Shown: piece after piece, positions 18,894 through 27,222 of the stretch | How the letters are laid out: every line of letters begins with the position of its first letter | Numbering within the stretch: the stretch's first letter is position 1 | Assembly (NCBI RefSeq): GCF_014269035.2 | Contig: NZ_JABWRP020000008.1 | Location: 1-64,000 of the forward strand | Direction: 5' to 3' | From: Pseudomonas vlassakiae | Lineage (GTDB): Bacteria; Pseudomonadota; Gammaproteobacteria; Pseudomonadales; Pseudomonadaceae | Length of the DNA: 64,000 nt | The notes under the pieces: model-generated | What the model was told of the DNA's origin: nothing | Databases searched by the model: none | The model's input: only the letters and a program-made list of their open reading frames with translations | Translations under genes and position numbers: made by a program

Positions 18894-18946
18894 GGTGGTG
18901 CCTCCAATCTATTGGATGAATCAGTCGAGTGGGTATTGCCGGGGTG

Positions 18947-19522
18947 TCAGGCGCTTACGCACTGTTGTTCAAGCAGTAACCTGGCGATATCCCGTGCACT
19001 GTCGAGCGCCGTAAAATCACCCATCACGCGGGCGACGGTTATCGTGCCCTCTATCAGCACGAAGAGTTGCCTGGCCAACTTGATCGGATCGTTGACCTGC
19101 AACTGGCGGGTCAGCTCCAGTGTGTAATCCAGAAGCTTTTGCTTGTGCAGTTTTGCGATCTGCCGAATAGGGTCGTCTGCGTCGCCCACCTCGCCGGCGG
19201 TATTGATGAATGCGCAGCCCCGAAAACCGTCAGACTCGAACCAACTTCCAAGCACATCAAAAATGCCAAGAATGCGCGCTTGCGGCGTTGGGGCTTTTTC
19301 GCACTCACTCCTGAACCACTGCATCCAGCGTACATCGCGTGCATTGAGTGCCGCTGCGGCGACATCGTCTTTGGTTGCGAAATAGCGATAGATACTCTTA
19401 CGGGCTACGCCTGAAGTCTTTACCAAAAGGTCCATGCCCGTGGCGTGAATCCCGTTTTCGTAAATCAGCTTCTCGGCAGTCGTGAGGATTTTTTCGCGTG
19501 TATCGGTCATTGGCTTGTTCAT
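18947..19522 (-). CDS. TetR-family regulator
   Basis: 191 aa from the ATG at 19522. The N-terminal helix-turn-helix is EKILTTAEKLIYENG to RKSIYRYFATKDDV (residues about 10-55). Its C-terminal domain is the AcrR-like ligand pocket. An ATG at 19510 (MTDTREK) is an alternative start. A perfect palindrome lies 12 bases upstream, implying autoregulation and probably control of the downstream DUF1348 gene. Confidence 0.92.
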   Translation of the reverse strand: MNKPMTDTREKILTTAEKLIYENGIHATGMDLLVKTSGVARKSIYRYFATKDDVAAAALNARDVRWMQWFRSECEKAPTPQARILGIFDVLGSWFESDGFRGCAFINTAGEVGDADDPIRQIAKLHKQKLLDYTLELTRQLQVNDPIKLARQLFVLIEGTITVARVMGDFTALDSARDIARLLLEQQCVSA

Positions 19523-19533
19523 GTAGCCAGAGT

Positions 19534-19547
19534 AGAACGATCGTTCT
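19534..19547 (-). promoter_or_regulatory. TetR operator palindrome
   Basis: AGAACGATCGTTCT is a perfect 14-bp palindrome 12 bases before the TetR start codon, with the GATCG centre common in TetR-family operators. Confidence 0.65.
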
Positions 19548-19599
19548 CCCTGGTCAAGCAACTGTTGATTTATTTCATTTGAGGGTTGCCAGGGAGTAG

Positions 19600-19816
19600 T
19601 TAGCCGAAGCGCCGGCCCCGGCTATCGGTCATATCACTTTCAGTTCGTTCAGGCTGCGCTGGATACGGCTCCACAGACAGGCGCTCGGTGGCTGTGGCGC
19701 AGCCAGCGCGGTCCCCAGGCATACCCTGCGGCGCGCCCTGGCTATCGATGCCCAGGCTGTTGATCAGCCCTTCCTCGATGCCGAGGAGCCGGCGGGGGCC
19801 GCCGGCTCCGGTCAGT
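19600..19816 (-). other. unassigned open frame, possible remnant
   Basis: A minus-strand open frame covers 19600-19863 and overlaps the 3' end of the binding-protein gene. The non-overlapping part reads LTGAGGPRRLLGIEEGLINS and onward to a stop. I do not recognise it, it has no convincing ribosome site, and high-GC DNA often gives such frames. The gap between the TetR start and the binding-protein stop otherwise shows nothing. Confidence 0.2.
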
Positions 19817-20857
19817 TCAACGAGCGGCCCAGGCGTTGAAGCGCTCCTCGAGCTCTTCGCCATGGTCGACCCAGAACTCGGCGTTCACCAGCTGCGCCTC
19901 GGCCATATTGCCCGGTGCGGTAGGCAGCTGTTGCTGGACGCCCTCAGGCAGCTGCGCCAGCGCTTCCGTACGTACCGGGCCGTAGGGGATTTGCGTGGAG
20001 AAAGTCTTCTGCGGCCCGACCTGGCTCGCGAACCTGATGAATTGCTCTGCCAGGTCCTTGTTGGCAGTGCCGCGCACGATCGCCCAGTGATCGGGGTCGT
20101 ACAGGCTGCCCGGCCACACGATGCGCAGTGGTGAGCCTTCCTTCTGTGCAGCAGCGATGCGCCCGTTGTAGGCGGCGGACATCACCACATCGCCTGCCAC
20201 CAGCCACTGGGGTGGCTGCGCACCGGCTTCCCACCACTGGATGCTCTGCTTGATTTGGTCCAGCTTGTGGAACGCGCGGTTGACGCCCTCGGGTGTACTC
20301 AGTACCTGGTACAGGTCCGCGCGGGAAACGCCATCGGCGAGCAGCGCGACTTCGAGGGTGTACTTGGCGCCCTTGCGCAGGCCGCGCTTGCCTGGGAAGC
20401 GCGTGGTATCCCAGAAGTCTGCCCAGGAGGCGGGCCCGACGCTGAGCTTCTGAGGGTTGTAGGCCAGCACCATCGACCAGACATAGCTGGCTACGCCGCA
20501 CTCGCTGACAGTCCCGGACAGGTAGCCGGACTGCTCGCCGAGAATGCCGGGGTCCATATGTTCGAACAGGCCCGCTTCGCAGCCGCGGATCAGTTCGGGG
20601 CTTTCAACCTCCACCACGTCCCAGGAGACATGGCCAACGTCCACCATGGCTTTGATCTTGGACAGTTCGCCGTTGTACTCACCCGCCACCACCCTGGCAG
20701 CACCGCTCTTCTCGAACGGCTGGAAGTACGCCGACTGTTGGGCCGCCTTGGTGGCCCCGCCGAAGGAGATGATGGTGAGGCTGGCTTCATTGGCTACGGC
20801 GCACAGGCTGAAACCTGAAAGCAGTGCAAAGCTGAGCGATGCGGCGATGATACGCAT
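19817..20857 (-). CDS. ABC transporter periplasmic binding protein, PotD/polyamine type
   Basis: 346 aa. A signal peptide (RIIAASLSFALLSGFSLCAVA) precedes an extracellular solute-binding fold (LTIISFGGATKAAQQSAYFQ, ELSKIKAMVDVGHVSWDVVEVE), the pattern of spermidine/putrescine-type receptors. The ATG at 20857 follows GAGGGAG. No permease or ATPase gene is nearby, so it is an orphan receptor. It lies about 300 bases downstream of the amidohydrolase gene on the same strand and may bind that enzyme's substrate; this is inference from position only. Confidence 0.9.
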   Translation of the reverse strand: MRIIAASLSFALLSGFSLCAVANEASLTIISFGGATKAAQQSAYFQPFEKSGAARVVAGEYNGELSKIKAMVDVGHVSWDVVEVESPELIRGCEAGLFEHMDPGILGEQSGYLSGTVSECGVASYVWSMVLAYNPQKLSVGPASWADFWDTTRFPGKRGLRKGAKYTLEVALLADGVSRADLYQVLSTPEGVNRAFHKLDQIKQSIQWWEAGAQPPQWLVAGDVVMSAAYNGRIAAAQKEGSPLRIVWPGSLYDPDHWAIVRGTANKDLAEQFIRFASQVGPQKTFSTQIPYGPVRTEALAQLPEGVQQQLPTAPGNMAEAQLVNAEFWVDHGEELEERFNAWAAR

Positions 20858-21159
20858 GGAAAACTCCCTCATTGCTTGTGGTTGTGTTGTTTTGTCGAGG
20901 CAGTTGAGCCAGTCGGCCCGAGCCCACTGCGCAGCGGTGTGCGCAGTGGTTTTCTTGTTGTTGTGGTGAGTGCGTATCGCGAGGCGCTGGGTGGAAATGA
21001 CTGGAAGGCGGTTGTCACTCACCTGGGGGATGGTGCGCCACAGCTGCGGCGGGGGAAATTAGTAAAAATATGCTCCAGTCATATGAAAATGCTCTGCAGG
21101 CCGCTGGCGCCAGGGTTACGCAGACGCTCAGCTGAGCGATGCTCCGCTAGGGCGAGCGG
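20858..21159 (-). other. 302-base gap with promoter-like AT-rich patch
   Basis: No gene is visible. An AT-rich stretch at about 21058-21096 read on the minus strand offers TTTCAT, 17 bases, then a TACTAAT-like -10. This suggests the binding-protein gene has its own promoter in addition to any read-through from the amidohydrolase gene. Confidence 0.3.
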
Positions 21160-22383
21160 CTAGAAAACCACGGAGCGCCGATGCTCCGTGGTCGCCACCA
21201 CGTTGCCCCGCTTGAGCACCATCAGCCGCGCTGGCAGGTCGAGAATCACATCGCTGACCGCCTGGGTATCCATCAGCACCAGGTCGGCGTCCTTGCCCAC
21301 GGCCAGGCCATAATGCTGCAAGCCCAGGGCCTTGGCCGGGCCGGTGGTGAGCATCGACAGCACCGTAGCCTGGTCGTCGGCACCGCCCAGGTGGCAGGCC
21401 GGCAGGGCCAGTTGTGCGATGTTCAGCAGGTCGCCGGTACCATACGGGGTGAACGCATTGCGAATGTTGTTGGTGGCCAGGCACACGTTCACGCCCCCAT
21501 CGCGCAACGCCCGCACCGGGGTCAGGCTACGCCGTACGTTGTAGTTGTCGCCTCGAGCTCCCAGGTGCAGGTCGGTGGCCGGCAGGCACATCACACTGAT
21601 GTCGGCTTCGCGCAGCAGCTCGATGATACGCGCCTGCCGCTCGGGTTCGACCGCGGCCAGGCTGGTCAGGTGGCCGACGCAGACGCGGCCTTGGTAGCCC
21701 TCGGCGAGGGTGCGGCGGGCCACATGCTCGATGGTCATCTGCTCGGCGTCATCGGCGAAGTCCTGGTGCAAGTCGATGTCCTTGCCGTAGCGCTTGGCCA
21801 GGTCGAACACGAAGTCGATGTGATCGAAGGGCGACACGTCGTTGTAGGGGATGCCACCCACGACATCGGCGCCTTTCTCCATGGCCTCGACCATCATGGC
21901 CCGCATGCCTGGCAGTTTAAGGATGCCTTCCTGGGGGAAGGCAACCACCTGGATGTCGATGATCTGGCGAAACTTCTCACGCAGTTCCAGTACCACGTCG
22001 AGGCCGGTAAAGCCCTGCACCGGGTCGAACTCGGCGTGGGCGCGGACATGGGTGCTGCCTGCCTGCACGAGGGCGCGCAGCACCTGAGTCGAGCGCTCGA
22101 GGATGTCCTCGCGGGTGAGCGTCGGCTTGAGCGCGGCGGTGACCTCGATCGCTTCCTTCAGGGTGCCGGAGCGATTGGCCTTGCGCTGCATGACGTTGGC
22201 CTTTTCCAGGTGCAGGTGGCCTTCGACGAACCCTGGAATCAGTACGTTGCCGTTGCCTTGGACTTCCTGCGCCGCGCGTGCGGCAATCGCCGGTGCGATT
22301 TCCACGATCCTGCCGTTGTGTACGGCCACGTCCTGCAGCGGTTGTGCGTCATCGATGCGCACGTTTCGAAAGATGATATCCAT
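21160..22383 (-). CDS. cytosine-deaminase-like amidohydrolase
   Basis: 407 aa, the length of CodA-type enzymes. The amidohydrolase barrel entry PGFVEGHLHLEKAN gives metal ligands H56/H58, with H206 in DLHQDF and H238 in VGHLTS. Against E. coli CodA, the positions of catalytic Glu217 and Asp313 appear to hold Phe209 and Asn305 (CLATNNIRNAF). It is therefore a divergent member, perhaps hydrolysing another cyclic amide or N-substituted ring, not a plain cytosine deaminase. It is divergent from cynR, with a CynR-type element between them. Confidence 0.85.
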   Translation of the reverse strand: MDIIFRNVRIDDAQPLQDVAVHNGRIVEIAPAIAARAAQEVQGNGNVLIPGFVEGHLHLEKANVMQRKANRSGTLKEAIEVTAALKPTLTREDILERSTQVLRALVQAGSTHVRAHAEFDPVQGFTGLDVVLELREKFRQIIDIQVVAFPQEGILKLPGMRAMMVEAMEKGADVVGGIPYNDVSPFDHIDFVFDLAKRYGKDIDLHQDFADDAEQMTIEHVARRTLAEGYQGRVCVGHLTSLAAVEPERQARIIELLREADISVMCLPATDLHLGARGDNYNVRRSLTPVRALRDGGVNVCLATNNIRNAFTPYGTGDLLNIAQLALPACHLGGADDQATVLSMLTTGPAKALGLQHYGLAVGKDADLVLMDTQAVSDVILDLPARLMVLKRGNVVATTEHRRSVVF

Positions 22384-22464
22384 GGGGTGTTGCTCCTCAT
22401 ACCGGGTGAGGCCCGCCGCTGTGGCGCGGCGAGCCGGTCGGGCAGAGGTTAGGGGGCACGTGGC

Positions 22465-22512
22465 ATAAGGTAAAAGTCTGATTTATGATCGTGTCGATCA
22501 GATTAGATTATG
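22465..22512. promoter_or_regulatory. putative CynR operator between amidohydrolase and cynR
   Basis: ATAAGGTAAAAGTCT followed at fixed distance by GATCAGATTA and TTATG, matching 18130-18177 without gaps. It ends 9 bases before the cynR start and begins 82 bases before the amidohydrolase start. LysR-type autoregulators bind such divergent gaps. Confidence 0.65.
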
Positions 22513-22521
22513 TGAGAGACC

Positions 22522-23409
22522 ATGCTTGCCCGACACATCCAGTACTTCCTCGCCGTGGCGGCGCATCACAGCTTCACCAAGGCCGCCGCGGCCCTGCATG
22601 TCTCCCAGCCGGCGCTGTCGCAACAGGTCCGTCAGCTGGAAGAAAGCCTTGGCGCCCAGCTGTTCGATCGCTCGGGGCGCACCACGCGGCTGACCGATGC
22701 CGGGGAAGTCTACCTGGCCTATGCACGCCGTGCCGCGCAGGAGCTGGAGGAGGCCAGGCGCGCCATCCACGACGTCAGCGACCTCAGCCGCGGTTCGCTG
22801 CGGGTCGCGGTGACACCGACATTTACCACCTACCTGGTCGGCCCCTTGGTCGAAGCCTTCCACACGCGTTATGGGAACATCACCCTGAACGTGCGCGAGA
22901 TGTCCCAGGAGCGCATGGAGGCACTGCTGCTCGCGGATGAGCTGGACGTGGGGATCGCCTTCGAGGGGGGCCAGGCCGAGGACATCGAGGCCAGCCCGCT
23001 GCTGGTCGAGACGCTGGCGCTGGTGGTCAACCGCCACCACCCCTTGGCCAAGGCAACGTCCATCGGGCTGGAGGCCTTGAGCGCAGAATCGCTGGTGCTG
23101 CTCAGCGGTGAGTTTGCCACCCGCGAACAGATCGACCGTTTTTGCCAGCAACATGGCATTCACCCGCAGGTGCGGATGGAGGCCAACACCATCAGCGCGG
23201 TGACCGAGATCGTGCGTCGTACGACGCTGTCGACCCTGCTGCCTGCCACGGTCGCGCTGGCCCATGACGAGCTGGCAGCCATTGCGCTCGACCCGGTCCG
23301 CCTGCAGCGCACGGCCGTGCTGATGCAACGCAAAGGTGCCTACCAGAGCGCTGCGGCGCGGGTGTTCAGGGAGATGGCGACAGCTGTGGCTGCACGCCTA
23401 GCCAGCTGA
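22522..23409 (+). CDS. cynR: CynR, LysR-family activator of cyanate genes
   Basis: 295 aa. It matches remembered E. coli CynR closely: [20 protein letters not shown] at the start, [21 protein letters not shown] in the DNA-binding helix region, [20 protein letters not shown] entering the effector domain, and [21 protein letters not shown]. coli CynR activates cynTSX with cyanate and represses itself. Here it is 4.4 kb from cynTS rather than divergent from it, but both loci carry the same 48-bp element. Confidence 0.92.
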   Translation: MLARHIQYFLAVAAHHSFTKAAAALHVSQPALSQQVRQLEESLGAQLFDRSGRTTRLTDAGEVYLAYARRAAQELEEARRAIHDVSDLSRGSLRVAVTPTFTTYLVGPLVEAFHTRYGNITLNVREMSQERMEALLLADELDVGIAFEGGQAEDIEASPLLVETLALVVNRHHPLAKATSIGLEALSAESLVLLSGEFATREQIDRFCQQHGIHPQVRMEANTISAVTEIVRRTTLSTLLPATVALAHDELAAIALDPVRLQRTAVLMQRKGAYQSAAARVFREMATAVAARLAS

Positions 23410-23440
23410 AAGGATGCGGCCGAAGCGGACGCTTTGCTGA

Positions 23441-23926
23441 TCAGCCCCGTGCTGCGAAGCGCAAGGCCAGTGGCAGCGCCAGTGCCCAGACCGGTGCCAG
23501 GATCAGCGCGGTCTCCAGGCGCCCGAGTGGCAGCTCGATACCGGCCAGCCGGGCGCCAGCCAGATAGGCCAGCGGGCCACCGAACAGGCCCAGCAGCACC
23601 GCCCGCCACGCGGGTTGGCCGAGCCCTGCCAGGCTGTGGCGCATGCCACTGGCCAACACCAGCCACAGCAGTGCCAGCCACAGTGGCAGCGGCCACTGAG
23701 CGAAACTGAACACACCGAGCAGGCCCAACGTACTGTCCAGCAGGCAGCCGGCCAGCGCCACCCACAGCAACACGCGCAGCTCGCCGCTTGGGCTCAGCCG
23801 CAGGTGCAGCAGCAGGCCGCTCACCACCATCAGCAACAGCCACGGCTTATGCGCCCCCAGCACACACAGCCACCAGGCGGCTTGCAGCCACAACGCGTTG
23901 CCGAGCAACCAGACACGGCGGCCCAT
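23441..23926 (-). CDS. DUF2878 membrane protein
   Basis: 161 aa, five to six hydrophobic helices, rich in Trp and Leu. Members of DUF2878 are found at the end of operons encoding cyclopropane-synthase-like methyltransferases, DUF1365 and FAD oxidoreductases, exactly as here. The ATG at 23926 is chosen because it immediately follows the previous stop (23929); a longer frame would run back into the upstream gene. Role in the lipid modification is unknown. Confidence 0.85.
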   Translation of the reverse strand: MGRRVWLLGNALWLQAAWWLCVLGAHKPWLLLMVVSGLLLHLRLSPSGELRVLLWVALAGCLLDSTLGLLGVFSFAQWPLPLWLALLWLVLASGMRHSLAGLGQPAWRAVLLGLFGGPLAYLAGARLAGIELPLGRLETALILAPVWALALPLALRFAARG

Positions 23927-23928
23927 GT

Positions 23929-25188
23929 TCAGGCATCCGGTAGCGGTGCCCGCCGCGCCTGGGGGCCGGCCCACAACAACTGGGCGACGCCTATGGTCCG
24001 TTCCTCGAAGCCGCCCTGGCAATAGCACAGGTAGAACTCCCACAGGCGCTGGAAGGTGTCGTCATAACCGAGCCTGGCCAGTTCCGTGCGTGAATGGCGC
24101 AAGTTGTCGCGCCAATGGCGCAGGGTGCGCGCATAGTCCAGGCCGAAATCCTCCAGGTGCACCAGGTTCAGCTCCGTCTGGCGGCTGGCGGTGTCGAGCA
24201 GGACGCTCAACGAAGGCAGCGCACCACCGGGGAAGATGTAGCGCTGGATGAAGTCCACCGAGCGACGGGCCTGGGCGTAGCGTTGGTCGCGGATGGTGAT
24301 GGCCTGCAGCAGCATCAGGCCGTCGTCCTTGAGCAGCGTGGCGCATTGTCGAAAGTAGGTGGGCAGGTAGCGGTGGCCGACCGCCTCGATCATCTCGATG
24401 GACACCAGCTTGTCGAAGCGCCCGCGCAGGTCGCGGTAGTCTTCGTGCAGCACGGTGACTTGCCGATCCAGGCCCAGCGCCTTGACCCGCTGCAGGGTGT
24501 GGGCGTATTGCGCGGCAGAGAGGGTCGTGGTGGTCACCCGGCAACCGTGCTGCAAGGCCGCGTGGATGGCCAGGCTACCCCAGCCGCTGCCAATTTCCAG
24601 CAGGTGCTCGCCGGGCTTGAGTTCGAGCTTCTGGCAGATCTGCCGGAGCTTGTTCGACTGCGCCTGTTCCAGGGTTTGTTCGGCGCTGTCGAACTGCGCA
24701 GCGGAATACATCATGGTCGGATCGAGCAGCCGTTCGAACAGCGCATTGCCGAGGTCATAGTGGGCCAGGATGTTGCGCCGCGCGCCGCGCCGGCTGTTGC
24801 GGTTGAAGTGGTGCAGCAGGCGCAGGGCCGGGCGGGCCAGGCGCGCCAGGCCGCCTTCCATGGCGTCCAGCACTTCGAGGTTGGCGACGAACAGGCGGGT
24901 CACCGCGGCCAGGTCCGGGCTGCGCCAGTAGCCGTGGATGTAGCCTTCGCCTGCGCCGATCGAGCCATTGCCGGCCACCAGGCCCCAGGCTGCGTCGTCG
25001 ACAATCTCCACTTCCGCATAGAGCGGGCTGGCGACGTCGCCGAAGGTCCATTGCCGGCCCTGGCTGATCAGGCGCAGGTGGCCACGGCTCAGGTGGCGCA
25101 GCTGTGCCAGTACCGCACGCCTTGCCAGCCCGCCGAACAGCGGCGCGATGCTGGCTGATTTGCTAACGCTCAGGGTCGGGTCGGGCAT
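23929..25188 (-). CDS. cyclopropane-fatty-acid synthase family methyltransferase
   Basis: 419 aa from the ATG at 25188 (GAGGACC upstream). The SAM-binding motif is LLEIGSGWGSLAIHAA. The family signature region continues with EHYDLGN-equivalent AHYDLGNALFERLLDP and the C-terminal DFGLDYARTLRHWRDN. It transfers a methylene/methyl group to unsaturated acyl chains of membrane lipids. Because it is grouped with DUF1365 and an FAD oxidoreductase it is more likely part of an oxidative lipid-modification set (for example methylated or furan acyl chains) than the housekeeping cfa. Overlaps the DUF1365 gene by 26 bp. Confidence 0.9.
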   Translation of the reverse strand: MPDPTLSVSKSASIAPLFGGLARRAVLAQLRHLSRGHLRLISQGRQWTFGDVASPLYAEVEIVDDAAWGLVAGNGSIGAGEGYIHGYWRSPDLAAVTRLFVANLEVLDAMEGGLARLARPALRLLHHFNRNSRRGARRNILAHYDLGNALFERLLDPTMMYSAAQFDSAEQTLEQAQSNKLRQICQKLELKPGEHLLEIGSGWGSLAIHAALQHGCRVTTTTLSAAQYAHTLQRVKALGLDRQVTVLHEDYRDLRGRFDKLVSIEMIEAVGHRYLPTYFRQCATLLKDDGLMLLQAITIRDQRYAQARRSVDFIQRYIFPGGALPSLSVLLDTASRQTELNLVHLEDFGLDYARTLRHWRDNLRHSRTELARLGYDDTFQRLWEFYLCYCQGGFEERTIGVAQLLWAGPQARRAPLPDA

Positions 25189-25975
25189 GATCGGGGTCCT
25201 CGTGTATGGCATGGCCAAGCGACAGGTCGTGCTGGCTGGCGGTGTGGTCGTAGACAGGGGAGCGTTTGAGCAGCAGGCGCAGGGCTTGCCAGTAGATACC
25301 GGCGACGGTGCGCAGGCTCATCCAAGGGAAGGCCAGCAGGTGCCGCTGCAGGCTGGCGCGGTCGAGCGGCTGGCGCTGCACGGCGAGGTCCGCGGTGAAC
25401 ACCAGCCGCCCGGCTTGCCAGTTTTCCATGTGCACACGCACGCGTTGCCCATCGACGGCGAAGCGCAGCCGATAGTCCATGTCCATGGGCATGAACGGCG
25501 AGACATGGAAGGCCTTGGCCACGGTAAATGGGCGGGCCAGGTCGCCCTGTACTGGAAGCACGTAGTGGAAGCGCTCGCGCCAGGGTGTGTTACGTACCTC
25601 CAGCAGCACGCTGGTGACCTGCCCTTGGCGGTCGTGGCAGAAATAGATGCTCACCGGGTTGAACGACAGCCCCCAGCAGCGCGGTTGCGTCAGCAGGTGC
25701 ACGGCGCCTTCGGGCACTTGCCCGGTGGCCTGGCCGACCAGCAGGCGCACGGCCTCGCCCAAGGGCTTGCCCTGGCGAGTCAGCGCCGGCAGGTAGTCGG
25801 TTTCGCGCCAGCACAACGGCGCCAGGCGCGAACGCCCGAGCCAACGGGACAGGCTCAGCAGGCGCGGCAGTTCGTCGAGGTCCAGGTAGAACAGGCCGAT
25901 GCGATAGCGGAACGCGTGCGGCCTGGGCGTCAGGCGCCGGTGGCTGAGCCAGCCGTGGCACAGGCTGCTGTTCAC
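25163..25975 (-). CDS. DUF1365 domain protein
   Basis: 270 aa from a GTG at 25975 that overlaps the upstream stop by 4 bp (GTGA), the reason for choosing it; GGAGAG precedes it. The start SSLCHGWLSHRRLTPRPHAF and the internal FNPVSIYFCHD are DUF1365 hallmarks. The protein always travels with cyclopropane-synthase-like and FAD oxidoreductase genes and is thought to act on acyl lipids, but its reaction is not settled. Confidence 0.9.
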   Translation of the reverse strand: MNSSLCHGWLSHRRLTPRPHAFRYRIGLFYLDLDELPRLLSLSRWLGRSRLAPLCWRETDYLPALTRQGKPLGEAVRLLVGQATGQVPEGAVHLLTQPRCWGLSFNPVSIYFCHDRQGQVTSVLLEVRNTPWRERFHYVLPVQGDLARPFTVAKAFHVSPFMPMDMDYRLRFAVDGQRVRVHMENWQAGRLVFTADLAVQRQPLDRASLQRHLLAFPWMSLRTVAGIYWQALRLLLKRSPVYDHTASQHDLSLGHAIHEDPDHARPDPER

Positions 25976-27219
25976 AGCTGCTCTCCGAAGTGCCTGGCGA
26001 CGTTCAGTGCACTGAGCACGCCGTCTTCGTGAAAGCCGTTGGCCCAATAGGCGCCGCAGTAGTAGCTGTGCAGCGGGCCCTGCAGTTCGCCCTGGCGGGC
26101 CTGGGCGGCTACGGCGGCGAGGCTGTACTGGGGATGTGCGTACTCGAAGCGGGCGAGTATCTGTGCCGGGTCTATCAGTGCTGTCTGGTTGAGGCTGACG
26201 CAGAACGTCACCGGTGCATCGATGCCCTGCAGGATGTTCATGTCGTAGGTGAGTGCAGCGGGGGCCTGTTCGCTGCCACCCAGGCGGTAGTTCCAGCTGG
26301 CCCAGGCCCTGCGCCGGCGGGGCAGCAGGCGGGTGTCGGTGTGCAGCACCACGTCGTTGCTGGCGTAGCGGATGGCACCCAGGATCGCCTGTTCCTGTTC
26401 GCTGGGGGCGTCCAGCAGCGCCAGCGCCTGGTCGCTGTGGCAGGCGAAGACCACTTTGTCGAAGCGCTCGCTGCCAGCGGCCCAGGTCACGTTAACACCC
26501 TCATCGTCGCGGCTTACCCGTTGCACCGGGCAGTTGAGGCGAATGTGCTCGGCAAAGGGCTGGCACAGTGGCGCCAGGTAGCTGCGGGAACCGCCCTCGA
26601 TCACCCGCCACTGCGGGCGCTGGTTGACTGACAGCAGGCCGTGGTTACGGCAGAAGCGCACGAAGAACTGCAACGGGAAATGCAGCATGTCGGCCCGTGA
26701 CATCGACCAGATGGCCGAGCCCATGGGCACGATGTAATGCTCGATGAAGCGCTGGCCGTAGCGGTTATCCCGCAAGTAGCTGCCCAAGGTGGTCGCGCCA
26801 TCGATGCGCTGCTGGTCCAGGTCGGCCAGGGCCTGGCGGTTGAAACGCAGCACATCGCGCAGCATGCCCCAGAAGCCGGGCGACAGCAGGTTGCGCCGTT
26901 GGGCGAACAGGCTGAGCAGGTCGTGCCCGTTGTATTCGAAGCCGCTACGCGGGTCGTGCACCGAAAAGCTCATCTCGGTCACCCGCGAGCCGACGCCCAA
27001 GTGGTGCAGCAGGCGGATGAACTGCGGGTAGGTCCAGTCGTTGAAGACAATGAAGCCGGTGTCCACCGCAAACTGCTGGTCGCGCCACTGCACATCGACG
27101 GTATGGGTGTGCCCGCCCACCCGGTCGGCCGCTTCGAAAACGGTGACGGCATGCTGGCGTGACAACAAGTGGGCGCAGGTGAGGCCAGCGATACCGCTGC
27201 CGATGATGGCGATGCGCAT
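25972..27219 (-). CDS. FAD-dependent oxidoreductase (amine-oxidase/phytoene-desaturase fold)
   Basis: 415 aa. The N-terminal dinucleotide motif is IIGSGIAGLTCAHLL (GxGxxG), followed by VFEAADRVGGHTHTVDV, the flavin-binding extension. The C-terminal part holds the FAD-closing sequence CGAYWANGFHEDGVLSALNV. Related enzymes desaturate lipids or carotenoids. Translationally coupled to DUF1365 downstream and 3 bases after the SDR upstream. Confidence 0.92.
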   Translation of the reverse strand: MRIAIIGSGIAGLTCAHLLSRQHAVTVFEAADRVGGHTHTVDVQWRDQQFAVDTGFIVFNDWTYPQFIRLLHHLGVGSRVTEMSFSVHDPRSGFEYNGHDLLSLFAQRRNLLSPGFWGMLRDVLRFNRQALADLDQQRIDGATTLGSYLRDNRYGQRFIEHYIVPMGSAIWSMSRADMLHFPLQFFVRFCRNHGLLSVNQRPQWRVIEGGSRSYLAPLCQPFAEHIRLNCPVQRVSRDDEGVNVTWAAGSERFDKVVFACHSDQALALLDAPSEQEQAILGAIRYASNDVVLHTDTRLLPRRRRAWASWNYRLGGSEQAPAALTYDMNILQGIDAPVTFCVSLNQTALIDPAQILARFEYAHPQYSLAAVAAQARQGELQGPLHSYYCGAYWANGFHEDGVLSALNVARHFGEQL

Positions 27220-27222
27220 GGG

